A stretch of 64,000 nucleotides of DNA. It comes from Guptibacillus hwajinpoensis. GTDB lineage: Bacteria > Bacillota > Bacilli > Bacillales > Guptibacillaceae. This document shows positions 53,835 through 62,536 of this stretch, in pieces (within the stretch, counting starts at the first letter, position 1; each line of letters begins with the position of its first letter). Location of the stretch: the NCBI RefSeq assembly GCF_020524165.1, contig NZ_JAIVKU010000004.1, positions 744,001 to 808,000 of the forward strand, given 5' to 3'. The notes under the pieces are model-generated. The model was given only the letters and a program-made list of their open reading frames with translations. It did no database searches and had not been told where the DNA came from. The position numbers were made by a program, and so were the translations under genes.

Positions 53835-54876
53835 ACTTCTTTCTTAATGCACTATTATATTTTAACCTGTTTATGGACGAAGCACCTATACCAAACATCG
53901 CGGTTCTGAGTTCAAATTCAATTCGTTTTAATTGTTCTGATAGCGCTTCTTCACTATCATCCACAGCATTTTCAAGAAGTGCTCGCCCAAATCCAGAAAC
54001 ATCTGCGCCAAGGGCAATCGCTTTTGCAGCGTCCACTCCGTTTTTTAAACCTCCACTTGCGATCATCGGAACATCTGGATGCTGCTTTCGCACATCGATA
54101 ATGCAATCCGCTGTTGGATTTCCCCAATCCTCAAAAGCTTTCGCAGCCTGTCGTCGCATCGTTTGATGAGATCGATAGCTTTCAACTTGAATCCAGGACG
54201 TTCCGCCAGCACCAGCTACATCAATAAAGCTTGCTCCAGCACTAATAAGACGCTGAGCTGTTTTCGCATCAATTCCCATGCCAACTTCTTTAATTCCAAG
54301 TGGAACTGGAATGGCTTTCGCAACTTCACGGATTTTCATAATTAAATCCTGGAAGTCGGTGTCGCCTTCTGGTTGAAATACTTCTTGTAATGGATTTAAA
54401 TGAAGAAGTAGCGCATCAGCTTGAATTAAATCGATCGCTCGCTTACACTCTTCAACCGTAAAACCGTAATTAAGTTGGACTGCTCCAATATTCGCTAGGA
54501 CAGGAATGGTTGGGGCGTATTTTCGAACATCAAATGAATAAATCGATTTCGATTCTTGAATCGCTGCACGCATCGATCCTACTCCAAGTGCCCAGCCATG
54601 AGCTTCAGCGGCTTTCGCAAGACGCTTATTTATTTCCCATGCTCGCTCTGTTCCACCGGTCATTGAGCTTATTAGAAATGGTGTGTTTAACTTTTTATTA
54701 AGAAATGAAGTTGAAATATCCACTTCATTATAAGCAATTTCAGGTAAAGGATTGTGTTTAAAACGATACCGTTCTAACCCTGTTGTTAACCCTGTGCCTT
54801 CAACATCTTCTGTGAGACAAATGTCGATATGCTCGTTTTTTCGTTTTTCGGTTTGATCAAACCCCAAATGTTCCAA
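53833..54876 (-). CDS. fni: Isopentenyl-diphosphate delta-isomerase, type 2 (FMN-dependent)
   Basis: A 347-residue TIM-barrel flavoprotein. It starts near RKNEHIDIC, the conserved type 2 Idi opening, with SSMTGGT as an FMN/phosphate motif, then LHLNPLQE, IKEVGMG, DVAGAGGTSW and ASGGLKNG. It interconverts IPP and DMAPP, feeding C15 precursors into C30 carotenoid synthesis. The start is TTG at 54876, seven bases after GGGGG. It overlaps the upstream acyltransferase gene by 20 bases, so both are co-expressed. Confidence 0.95.
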   Translation of the reverse strand: MEHLGFDQTEKRKNEHIDICLTEDVEGTGLTTGLERYRFKHNPLPEIAYNEVDISTSFLNKKLNTPFLISSMTGGTERAWEINKRLAKAAEAHGWALGVGSMRAAIQESKSIYSFDVRKYAPTIPVLANIGAVQLNYGFTVEECKRAIDLIQADALLLHLNPLQEVFQPEGDTDFQDLIMKIREVAKAIPVPLGIKEVGMGIDAKTAQRLISAGASFIDVAGAGGTSWIQVESYRSHQTMRRQAAKAFEDWGNPTADCIIDVRKQHPDVPMIASGGLKNGVDAAKAIALGADVSGFGRALLENAVDDSEEALSEQLKRIEFELRTAMFGIGASSINRLKYNSALRKK

Positions 54877-55375
54877 TGGAATTCCCCCTGCGCTCCTCTT
54901 TTTTCAACTGCTTAGTTAGTAATGGTTTTAACCTTAGTCGATTGTACCGTTGAATAAGGATAAATGGAAGGTTAACAACCAGTGCATAACCAATCATAAT
55001 AAACCCAATACTTATTGGATTCCATACAAAAAACAAAATGGATGGCGGAATCAATAGCCAGTGAGTCACTTCTGCACGTCGCGTCTCTACAATAAATTTC
55101 TGAATATAAGAAGAACTAAGTGTTTTTAATTCCTTTTTTCGAAACCCACCTTTAAACACGTCTCCCCCATCAGGTAGAATTGTTTTCCATTTCCGAATCC
55201 GTAAGCTTTCATATACATGAAGTTCTCGGTTTCTATCGTTTACCCCACTTTTTTTTGATTGGTAAAAGGAATCTGGCAAGCGAAGGCAAATATAAGAGAT
55301 AGATACATGAATGAGCAGCCACGCAAAAATGTTCACAATGATTAATGATAAAGTGGTTAAATGGATCATCTGCAT
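54857..55375 (-). CDS. crtO: CrtO-type glycosyl-carotenoid acyltransferase
   Basis: A 172-residue integral membrane protein with TM helices at about 8-30, 105-125 and 127-145. The segments YESLRIRKWKTILPDGGD, FVFKGGF-like KGGFRKK, FIVETRRAEVTHWLL, FVWNPISIGFIM and NLPFILIQRYNR match staphylococcal CrtO (glycosyl-4,4'-diaponeurosporenoate acyltransferase). It would put a fatty acid on the sugar of a carotenoid glycoside. The ATG at 55375 is better spaced from GTGAGGA than the one two codons before. It is divergent from the crt operon and coupled to fni. Confidence 0.88.
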   Translation of the reverse strand: MQMIHLTTLSLIIVNIFAWLLIHVSISYICLRLPDSFYQSKKSGVNDRNRELHVYESLRIRKWKTILPDGGDVFKGGFRKKELKTLSSSYIQKFIVETRRAEVTHWLLIPPSILFFVWNPISIGFIMIGYALVVNLPFILIQRYNRLRLKPLLTKQLKKEERRGNSIGTFGV

Positions 55376-55549
55376 AGGCATTCCTCACTTCAAAATTGTT
55401 TAACCCATCCAATTTCAGGTAATGTTCACTTAAGTGCATTTAACACGTTAACAGCGTTATGATTCCTTTACAAAGGTTATACCTAAACTATACAATGACA
55501 GTGTACAAAAGTCGATTCATGATACTAATAAGATGAAGGAGGAGAAGGA
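55376..55549. promoter_or_regulatory. Divergent carotenoid promoter region
   Basis: This 174-base spacer serves both crtO-fni (minus) and the crt operon (plus). On the minus strand TCGACT and TATAGT (+ strand ACTATA near 55487) lie 17 bases apart. On the plus strand TTTACA and TATACA overlap it at close to normal spacing. A 10-bp palindrome CACTTAAGTG lies at 55427-55436 and could be an operator. Which promoters are used is not decided by the sequence. Confidence 0.45.
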
Positions 55550-57055
55550 ATGAGCAAAAAAACGATCGTTATTGGGGCTGGTCTTGGTGGACTCTCAGCA
55601 GCTATCCGTCTCGCAGCAGATGGGCATCAAGTCACTGTACTAGAAAAAAATGAACGAGCTGGTGGTAAATTAAACAAGCGTTCTGGTCAGGGATTTAAGT
55701 TTGACACGGGCCCTTCCATTCTCACAATGCCCTGGGTTCTTGAGAAGTTGTTTAAGAGTGCGGATCGAAATGTAAACGATTATATGTCGATTAAACGCAT
55801 TGAACCTCAGTGGAGAACCTTTTTTGAAGACGGTGTACAGATTGATGTAACGAGTGACATTGCCGTGATGTTATCTGAGGTACATAAACGCTCAGAGAAA
55901 GATTATTCCAATTTCCTCTCCTATTTAGATTACTGCAAAACCATGTTTGATCTTAGCTTGAAAAGTTTTTATAAAAAAAGCTTATCTGGCATTCAAGATT
56001 TACAGAAGCTGCACTCATTTAAAGATCTTCTTACAATGAATCCGATGAAATCAATGAATCAGGCTACCGAAAAATATCTAGATGACAAGCATCTTCAACA
56101 GCTATTTAACTTCTTTATCATGTATATCGGCTCTTCGCCCTATCATTCTCCCGCCATCCTATCTCAGCTTGTCTATGTCCAACTTGGTCTAGGAATCTAC
56201 TATGTTGAAGGTGGAATGTACAAGATTGCTGAAGGAATGCTGAAGTTACTTGATGAACTAGGGGTTGACGTTCAAGTAAATACGGAAGTTGCTGAGATTC
56301 TTACGGTAAACAAAAAAGCCGCTGGGATCAAGCTAGCCAATGGAACGACGATGGAAGCTGATTTAATTGTTAGTAACCTTGAGGGTATTCCTGCTCACGA
56401 GACGCTACTAAAAGGTGAACCTGGAGCAGAAAAAGTAAAAGAAGAGATGAAAAAGTACACGCCTACAGTATCTGGTCTTGTCATGTTATTAGGGGTTAAT
56501 AAAACATTTGATCACTTACAACATCACAACTTCTTTTTCTCAAAAGATCCGGAACTTGAGTTCAAGCAAATTTTTGATGATGGCGTCCCGGCAGATGATC
56601 CAACAGTATATATCGGCGTTTCTTCAAAATCGGATCCGACGCAAGCGCCGGCTGGCAAAGAAAATTTATTTGTCCTCACACATGTTCCACCACTCCAGCC
56701 TGGCGAGAGTTTTGAACAACACCGTGGTAGATATCGTGAAATCGTCCTAGATAAACTCGAGCGTATGGGTATGACAGGACTTCGTGAATCGATTGAATTC
56801 GAATATCAATTCATTCCAGATGATATAAAAGAATTATATGGCTCTAACGGCGGTTCGATTTACGGTGTCGCTACAGATCGCAAAGTGAATGGTGGATTCA
56901 AAATCCCTTCAAGAAGTCAGTTGGTCGATAATTTATACTTTGTAGGTGGTTCAACTCATCCAGGCGGTGGTGTCCCGATGGTCACGCTCTCCGGTCAACT
57001 CACAGCGGACTTAATTGCGGAGGATCAGAAATTGAAAGATGAGCAAACTGGCTAA
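55550..57055 (+). CDS. crtP: CrtP/CrtNb-like carotenoid oxidase (CrtI/CrtN superfamily)
   Basis: A 501-residue FAD enzyme: IVIGAGLGGLSAAIRLA at the start (dinucleotide motif), then DTGPSILTMPWV, IKRIEPQWRTFFEDG, YIGSSPYHSPAILSQL and the C-terminal GGSTHPGGGVPMV. These segments follow staphylococcal CrtP (diaponeurosporene oxidase) more closely than CrtN, so terminal-methyl oxidation to aldehyde or acid is the likely job. The start is ATG behind AAGGAGGAG. It is first in a four-gene operon, 17 bases ahead of the cruF-like gene. Reaction assignment within this superfamily needs product analysis. Confidence 0.87.
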   Translation: MSKKTIVIGAGLGGLSAAIRLAADGHQVTVLEKNERAGGKLNKRSGQGFKFDTGPSILTMPWVLEKLFKSADRNVNDYMSIKRIEPQWRTFFEDGVQIDVTSDIAVMLSEVHKRSEKDYSNFLSYLDYCKTMFDLSLKSFYKKSLSGIQDLQKLHSFKDLLTMNPMKSMNQATEKYLDDKHLQQLFNFFIMYIGSSPYHSPAILSQLVYVQLGLGIYYVEGGMYKIAEGMLKLLDELGVDVQVNTEVAEILTVNKKAAGIKLANGTTMEADLIVSNLEGIPAHETLLKGEPGAEKVKEEMKKYTPTVSGLVMLLGVNKTFDHLQHHNFFFSKDPELEFKQIFDDGVPADDPTVYIGVSSKSDPTQAPAGKENLFVLTHVPPLQPGESFEQHRGRYREIVLDKLERMGMTGLRESIEFEYQFIPDDIKELYGSNGGSIYGVATDRKVNGGFKIPSRSQLVDNLYFVGGSTHPGGGVPMVTLSGQLTADLIAEDQKLKDEQTG

Positions 57056-57072
57056 GAAAGGACCTTCGCAGC

Positions 57073-57882
57073 ATGAAATCGGATAACCTGATTTTTCGAC
57101 TTTTTATTTTTTGGTACTGTTGCGGGTTGGTTCTCGTAGGATTCGACCTGCTACCTCCTTTTTTAAATTGGGCAAACGCCTTCTTCCTTATACTATGTGG
57201 GATATTAGGAAGTCTTTATTTATTCCGTACTTTCGGACCATTTCGGGGGCTATTATATGCCTCCTTTATCTTTGTGTTTAGTATGATCGCAGAAGGTCTC
57301 GGCGTTCATTATGGCTTAATCTTCGGTCAATATGATTATTCAGGCGAGTTTGGTTTTAAAATAGCTGAGGTTCCTATTGGAATTGGATTTGCCTGGATTA
57401 TGGTAATCGCCGTTACCCAGGTGCTTTCCATGCAATTAATCGAGAAGATGAAACAAGGATACATGAGATGGCTAGCTTATGCTCTAGTAGGGGCTCTGAT
57501 TGCAGTTTTAATTGATTTAATTATTGATCCTGTCGCTTATTTAGTGAAAGGGTACTGGGGTTGGGAAGGTGAGGGCGTGTATTATGACGTTCCTTTTCAA
57601 AACTTTACCGGGTGGTTCTGGGTATCATTCTTTTTCCATCTGTTACTCTATCCCCTTTATCTGCGAAATAAAGTTTCAGATAAAACTTCTTTTATCTTAT
57701 GGAAAAATCGTATGGCGATGTTGTTTGGAATGGTAATGGGGATGTTCATTTTCTTAGCATTACTAGACGGGCTCTGGCTTGCCTGTTTGTTAACATCCCT
57801 TCCAACATTCTTACTTTTACTCATATATAAGATGAAAATAAATCAAAATAGCCAAGCGACAGTGGAAGAGGTGATTGTCTGA
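57073..57882 (+). CDS. cruF: CruF-like carotenoid hydratase (DUF422)
   Basis: A 269-residue membrane protein with seven or eight TM helices. Conserved polar positions typical of CruF/DUF422 are seen in EGLGVHYGLIFGQYDYSG, the charged membrane residues of LIDLIIDPVAY, and GYWGWEGEGVYYDVPFQNFTGWF. In CruF these Asp and His residues act in adding water across the 1,2 double bond of acyclic carotenoids. It overlaps the following glycosyltransferase gene by one base (TGATG), suggesting the new hydroxyl is what gets glycosylated. Confidence 0.88.
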   Translation: MKSDNLIFRLFIFWYCCGLVLVGFDLLPPFLNWANAFFLILCGILGSLYLFRTFGPFRGLLYASFIFVFSMIAEGLGVHYGLIFGQYDYSGEFGFKIAEVPIGIGFAWIMVIAVTQVLSMQLIEKMKQGYMRWLAYALVGALIAVLIDLIIDPVAYLVKGYWGWEGEGVYYDVPFQNFTGWFWVSFFFHLLLYPLYLRNKVSDKTSFILWKNRMAMLFGMVMGMFIFLALLDGLWLACLLTSLPTFLLLLIYKMKINQNSQATVEEVIV

Positions 57883-58994
57883 TGCTACTTATCTATATAT
57901 GGACCCTTGGCTTATTTCTATTTTGGACGATCATTAATTCACTGTTCATGCCGCGCCTTAAGAAGACGGGGGACGAGAATGGGCTTGTATCCATTCTTGT
58001 CCCCCTTCGTGATGAGGAACGAAATGTGAAAGGCCTTGTTCATAGTTTTAAAAAGCTTACCTATCATAATTTTGAAGTCCTCTTTCTTGATGATCACTCT
58101 AGTGACCAAACCTTACGTTTACTTCAAAAGCATACAAAGAACGATACTCGCTTTACTATTCTTAAAGGAAACGTGCTTCCAGAAGGTTGGACAGGTAAAG
58201 TGTATGCATGCCATCAGCTTAGCGAGCATGCTAGAGGTGAGTATTTGTTGTTCAATGATGCTGATCTTCGATTATCACCTGATGCTGTTCAAGCATCACT
58301 TGCGTTAATGAAAAGGAAACGCGCTTCGATGCTTACGGGCTTCCCAGCTTTTCCAGTCAGCCTGTTTCTAGAAAAATTACTCGTGCCACTACAACACTTT
58401 GTTGTCTTTTTCCATCTTCCTTTAGCACCAGCAAACAAAACAACGCTTCCATCCTTCACAGCAGCTCATGGGGCATTTATTATGGTTCATAAGGAAACCT
58501 ACAAACAGGTTGGTGGTCATAATACCATTCGAGACACGCTGCTTGATGATATTGATTTGGCGAAAGCATTTAAAAGGAAAGGAAAGCATGTGCTTCTTGC
58601 TAATATTACTAAGATGGTCACGTGCTATATGTATCAAACGAATCGTGAAGTTTGGAATGGCTTCACCAAAAATTTATTTCCAGGTCTTGGTCGATCTCGT
58701 TTTCTAATTGCCGTACTTTTTTTATTTTATGGTTGCTTTTATGTTGGACCACTCGTATTCTTTCTAATTGGACTTTATACAACTTTTACAGATTCATTTC
58801 AATTCAATTTATTTATTCCCTACCTTCTTATTGTTTTACAAAAGGCGTGGATTGATGTGAAAACCAATCAAAGAGTTACATTATCTTTCTTCATGCCACT
58901 TAGTGCTATTGCATTTATGATGCTTCTCATTCACTCTATGCGTACAGGATTAAAACAGAAAGGGTATGTTTGGAAAGGAAGAACGTATTCATGA
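57882..58994 (+). CDS. Family 2 glycosyltransferase (CruG/CrtQ-like)
   Basis: A 370-residue membrane-bound GT2 enzyme with an N-terminal TM anchor and three or four C-terminal TM helices. The catalytic parts are VSILVPLRDEE, FLDDHSSDQT, the metal-binding NDADLRL (DxD) and LDDIDLAKAFKRKG. It would transfer a sugar to a hydroxylated or carboxylated carotenoid. The neighbour order CruF then GT2 is that of cruF-cruG in cyanobacteria, and CrtQ in staphylococci is also GT2; both readings fit. The start follows GAGGTG. It overlaps the next gene (ATGA). Confidence 0.88.
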   Translation: MLLIYIWTLGLFLFWTIINSLFMPRLKKTGDENGLVSILVPLRDEERNVKGLVHSFKKLTYHNFEVLFLDDHSSDQTLRLLQKHTKNDTRFTILKGNVLPEGWTGKVYACHQLSEHARGEYLLFNDADLRLSPDAVQASLALMKRKRASMLTGFPAFPVSLFLEKLLVPLQHFVVFFHLPLAPANKTTLPSFTAAHGAFIMVHKETYKQVGGHNTIRDTLLDDIDLAKAFKRKGKHVLLANITKMVTCYMYQTNREVWNGFTKNLFPGLGRSRFLIAVLFLFYGCFYVGPLVFFLIGLYTTFTDSFQFNLFIPYLLIVLQKAWIDVKTNQRVTLSFFMPLSAIAFMMLLIHSMRTGLKQKGYVWKGRTYS

Positions 58995-60454
58995 AAACAG
59001 TTGCCATAGTTGGAGCAGGTCTAGGTGGACTTTCAGCTTCTATTAAACTAGCTAGCAAAGGATACAATGTTCACGTATTTGATAAAAATGCTTATACCGG
59101 TGGGAAAATGATGCCTGTCGAAATGGGAACATATCACTTTGACTTTGGGCCAAATACGATGACCATGCCAGAAGTATTTGATTCGATATTTGAAGAGGCA
59201 AACCTTAATCCTCGGGATTTTTATAGTTGGATTAAACTCGATCATCATACGAAAAACGTCGATTATGATGGGCAATCGTTTATGATGAGTACTGATGAAA
59301 CATTTATGAAAGACCAGCTACATAAACTTGACCCGTTTGCCTCAGAAAATTATCAGCACTACTTAAAGGAGATCGAACGACTTTACCATTTATCTAAGAA
59401 CTCGTTCTTTCCCAAAATGTTTACAAATTGGAAAGATTACTTGTCTCCCAGTTTATTTAACGCGGTTGTTCAAGTTCGTCCACTTGAAAAAATGAATCAT
59501 TTTCACGAGCGATATTTTAAACATCCGCTTCTCCTTAAAGCTTTTAATCGTTATTCAACTTATATCGGCTCTTCTCCTTTTCATTCACCGGCAACGTTTG
59601 CCATGATTGGGTACTTGGAGATGGTACAAGGGGTTTATTATGTTAAAGGTGGAAATACAAAGCTTGCAGAAAGTCTTGAACGAGCAGCAAAGCAACTTGG
59701 CGTTACTTTTCATCTTAATACAGAGGTAACGAGCATTGATGTTGAGAAGAAAAAAGCAAGTCGGATTAAAACAGCTACGAATACGTATCCGATCGACTAT
59801 GCCATTATTAATGGAGACTTACTGCAAGTCTATCCTGCGCTTGTAGCGGAGAAAAATCGTCCTTCACTGCCTAATAAAAAAATCGAGCGATCCTCACCCT
59901 CTATTTCAGCTTTTGTCATAATGGCCGGACTTTCGACGAAGCTACCGAATCTGACGCACCATCAAGTCTATTTCTCAAAAGATTATTCAAAAGAGTTTAA
60001 AACGCTATTCAACGGAATGTGGCCAGAGGATCCAACCATTTATATTTCAAATTCTTCCGTTTCTGACCCTTCCGTTTCTCCAGACGGAGATAATCTCTTT
60101 ATTCTAGTGAATGCTCCTCCTCTTACAAAAAAGAGTGGCATCTCATTAGAAGACTATAAAGAAAAGATCTATCAACGATTGGAAACAAAGGGGCTACCTA
60201 TTCGAGATCACCTCGTTGTCGAAAAGGTCATCGGTCCTGAAGAGATTAAGAAAAAGTTTCATGCTTTCAGAGGTGCACTCTATGGCATTTCCTCTAACTC
60301 ATTAAAAAACAGCTTTCTTCGCCCGTCGAATCAATCGAAGGATATACCAAACCTCTACTTCGCTGGAGGAAGTACGCATCCTGGTGGCGGTTCACCGATG
60401 GTCGTCATTAGCGGAAAAAACGTTGCGGAGCGAATTATTCAAGAAAGTGAATAG
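58991..60454 (+). CDS. CrtN/CrtD-like carotenoid desaturase
   Basis: A 487-residue FAD enzyme of the phytoene-desaturase family, opening VAIVGAGLGGLSASIKLASKG, then DFGPNTMTMPEV, YIGSSPFHSPATFAMIGY and the C-terminal AGGSTHPGGGSPMV. It is related to CrtN but diverges from staphylococcal CrtN (which has GPTIVMMP and GIDPKRGPS). It may be a dedicated desaturase acting after hydration (CrtD-like 3,4-desaturation) or the main diapophytoene desaturase. ATG at 58991 follows AAAGGAAG and overlaps the GT2 stop by four bases. It is the last gene of the operon. Confidence 0.87.
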   Translation: MKTVAIVGAGLGGLSASIKLASKGYNVHVFDKNAYTGGKMMPVEMGTYHFDFGPNTMTMPEVFDSIFEEANLNPRDFYSWIKLDHHTKNVDYDGQSFMMSTDETFMKDQLHKLDPFASENYQHYLKEIERLYHLSKNSFFPKMFTNWKDYLSPSLFNAVVQVRPLEKMNHFHERYFKHPLLLKAFNRYSTYIGSSPFHSPATFAMIGYLEMVQGVYYVKGGNTKLAESLERAAKQLGVTFHLNTEVTSIDVEKKKASRIKTATNTYPIDYAIINGDLLQVYPALVAEKNRPSLPNKKIERSSPSISAFVIMAGLSTKLPNLTHHQVYFSKDYSKEFKTLFNGMWPEDPTIYISNSSVSDPSVSPDGDNLFILVNAPPLTKKSGISLEDYKEKIYQRLETKGLPIRDHLVVEKVIGPEEIKKKFHAFRGALYGISSNSLKNSFLRPSNQSKDIPNLYFAGGSTHPGGGSPMVVISGKNVAERIIQESE

Positions 60455-60465
60455 CGTAACAGAAA

Positions 60466-60500
60466 AAAGGGAAAGCTGTGTTACACACAGCTTTCCCTTT
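60466..60500. terminator. Terminator of the carotenoid operon
   Basis: A perfect 16-bp stem AAAGGGAAAGCTGTGT and complement with a 3-nt loop, 12 bases after the last crt gene. It may also serve the converging peptidase gene. Confidence 0.92.
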
Positions 60501-60532
60501 ACTTAATAAAGCATCTTATAAGAGAACAATTT

Positions 60533-61183
60533 TCATCCCCCAATCACTTGAACATTACCGATCATCCGGATCGAATCTCCATCAACCATTAGCCCATCTC
60601 CATCATTGGCGCAGTATATTTTCTTTTTCTTTCTTTCCGAATATTCCTTTACCTCTTGTTTAAAGGCATCATTCCAACGATTGTAGTGAGGTAGAAATTC
60701 AAAATCTACTAACTTTAAAGTTTCAGAAGACTTTTTTGCAGACCCTATAAATAAATGAAATAAGTTAATAGACTGCCCTAGTAAAACGGCTCCCCCACTT
60801 ACCCCTACAATGATTCCTCCGCTCTGTACATAATCCAACAATACTTGATCCATGCTACGGTTTCTAATGGCATTTCCAAATTCGATCGGGTTACCCGCCG
60901 AGAGATGAATGATGTCACATTGAAACAATTCCTTTATTTTCAATGAAGTAAAATCAGCATACAAATCAAAAAACAAGATATCGGTTACACCATAATTCTG
61001 ATAATACTGAACTTTTGTTTGAAAATACTGTTTATCCTTGTCCTCCGTGGAAGGGATATATCCTACTTTAATCGTTTTCAAGTCCAATCCCTCAAACAGC
61101 AATGAATCCAAACGTTGATTTCCAGGAGAGTCATTGACTTGGTCACTATAGAAAAACAATTTTCCGATACTCGTTTTTTCCAT
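60533..61183 (-). CDS. Peptidase S51 family (dipeptidase E/cyanophycinase-like)
   Basis: A 216-residue protein of the class I glutamine-amidotransferase-like fold with the S51 nucleophile elbow GVSGGAVLLG around residues 126-135, where the cysteine of amidotransferases is serine. The histidine partner is probably in the FLPHYNRWND segment. Relatives hydrolyse Asp-X dipeptides or cyanophycin. The start is ATG at 61183 because AGGAAG lies 6 bases ahead; an ATG six codons earlier has no good site. It follows a Cdd1-type gene on the same strand. Confidence 0.82.
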   Translation of the reverse strand: MEKTSIGKLFFYSDQVNDSPGNQRLDSLLFEGLDLKTIKVGYIPSTEDKDKQYFQTKVQYYQNYGVTDILFFDLYADFTSLKIKELFQCDIIHLSAGNPIEFGNAIRNRSMDQVLLDYVQSGGIIVGVSGGAVLLGQSINLFHLFIGSAKKSSETLKLVDFEFLPHYNRWNDAFKQEVKEYSERKKKKIYCANDGDGLMVDGDSIRMIGNVQVIGG

Positions 61184-61223
61184 TTTCTTCTTCCTATTCA
61201 TACCAAGCTGTTTTAGGTCTATC

Positions 61224-61646
61224 CTATGGATAACCTATTTTTGCTCTGTGGTTTTTTCGTTCATCAGTGAAATCGAACCACCTTTTATCACTAGTCGGGT
61301 GATTCGCATAGTGAATCACACAACGAATTTGATCTTCAACACAAGCGTCTGTCCAAACGCCTAAACATTGTTCTAACTCATTAAATAGATCGCTACCATT
61401 CTGATTTTTCATTTCATTCAATGAATAGATTTTTAATGTCGAGACCAATTTGTCGGCTAAATGAAACCCAATAGACGGAACCGATTGAAAATCAGCTAAT
61501 CCTTTATACACTTTTGCCTTATCAATTGATAGGTGCAAGATTTGAGCGATTTCTGATGTGCTAATCGTATGTATTTCACTGATTTTCACTTTGGCTTTTC
61601 TAAGTTGCATTCTTTCATTTTGTGTTAGGGGTAATGTTGGATTCAT
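61224..61646 (-). CDS. Helix-hairpin-helix protein, Cdd1/'pathogenicity locus' family
   Basis: A 140-residue protein with a helix-hairpin-helix-like motif in DFQSVPSIGFHLADKLV around residues 53-69. After that comes the Cdd1 (PF11731) segment: DACVEDQIRCVIHYANHP, then KRWFDFTDERK at the end. Such proteins are small, of unknown role, and probably bind nucleic acid. The name pathogenicity locus is historical and implies nothing here. The start is ATG behind AAAGGGGG. Confidence 0.8.
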   Translation of the reverse strand: MNPTLPLTQNERMQLRKAKVKISEIHTISTSEIAQILHLSIDKAKVYKGLADFQSVPSIGFHLADKLVSTLKIYSLNEMKNQNGSDLFNELEQCLGVWTDACVEDQIRCVIHYANHPTSDKRWFDFTDERKNHRAKIGYP

Positions 61647-61680
61647 CCCCTTCCCCCTTTCTCATGATCTACTCTCTTTG

Positions 61681-62028
61681 TCACTCACTGAAAAAACATA
61701 CTTGCAGTTTATTGTCATCAGGATCAAAAAAGTCGAAGTAATGATTATCACCGTCATGAAAAATGTTACCTGTATGAACGTCATGATCCTTTAGTTTTTT
61801 GTAGGTTTCTTCAATATCTTTCGAGTACAAAATAGGATAACTTTGATTCGAATGAGGGTTTGTTTCTCCCTCTTCGATGGTTAAAGGTACACTCCCACTC
61901 CCGACGCTTAATACGCGGTATCCTTCTCCCTTAAAGACCACTTTCAATCCTAATGAGTCTTCATACCATTGGGTTGATTTCTCTATATTTCTCACTCTCA
62001 GACAAAATGTATCGATTCTCTCAAACAT
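61681..62028 (-). CDS. VOC-family protein
   Basis: A 115-residue single VOC domain, starting FERIDTFCLRVRNIEKSTQWYEDSLG and ending YFDFFDPDDNKLQVCF. The position of the last metal ligand is glutamine rather than glutamate, and the first is cysteine rather than histidine, so it may not be a glyoxalase. Function unknown. ATG behind AGGAGG. Confidence 0.8.
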   Translation of the reverse strand: MFERIDTFCLRVRNIEKSTQWYEDSLGLKVVFKGEGYRVLSVGSGSVPLTIEEGETNPHSNQSYPILYSKDIEETYKKLKDHDVHTGNIFHDGDNHYFDFFDPDDNKLQVCFFSE

Positions 62029-62087
62029 CCATTGACCTCCTGAAGAAATGGTATCGATTTATGAAATCTGATAAAACAAAAAAGTTA

Positions 62088-62483
62088 TTATTCTCCCTTT
62101 TGAATGATCGGCTTTAATTGTTGCTCTTCTTCATTCTTATTGACATATTCAAAAAAACCAAGGCGGTTTCCCCATGGATCCGTAAATGTTCCCCACTTTA
62201 CTGGAACTTCTGACCTTGAATGGATCTCGAATCTTTCTATATTTAGCTCGTTCATTAATCGAGTTCTTTCAGCTAATATATCGGTCACTCCTAACCGCAA
62301 CGGTCCATTTCCCTCTGTTACCTGCCCTTCTGCAACTTGTAGCCAACATCCTGGTAGTAGTTCCCACTCTGCAAATCCATCATGAGGAATAAAATCTGGT
62401 TTCTTATTTAAAAACTTCTCATACCACTGACTTCCTTCTTTCATGTTTGAAACCCGAACTTGGGTAGTCATTTCAAAAACCAT
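62088..62483 (-). CDS. VOC-family protein
   Basis: A 131-residue single VOC domain: TTQVRVSNMKEGSQWYEKFL at the start and WGTFTDPWGNRLGFFEYVN near the end, the glutamate there being a usual metal ligand. It is rather like small glyoxalase-type proteins of unknown substrate. ATG behind AGGAGG. It lies 60 bases upstream of the other VOC gene and could be co-transcribed, but the two sequences are not close copies. Confidence 0.8.
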   Translation of the reverse strand: MVFEMTTQVRVSNMKEGSQWYEKFLNKKPDFIPHDGFAEWELLPGCWLQVAEGQVTEGNGPLRLGVTDILAERTRLMNELNIERFEIHSRSEVPVKWGTFTDPWGNRLGFFEYVNKNEEEQQLKPIIQKGE

Positions 62484-62536
62484 TCTTAGTACCTCCTAAA
62501 TGTTGTTACCGTTCAATTCATTTCACAAACTTTAAA

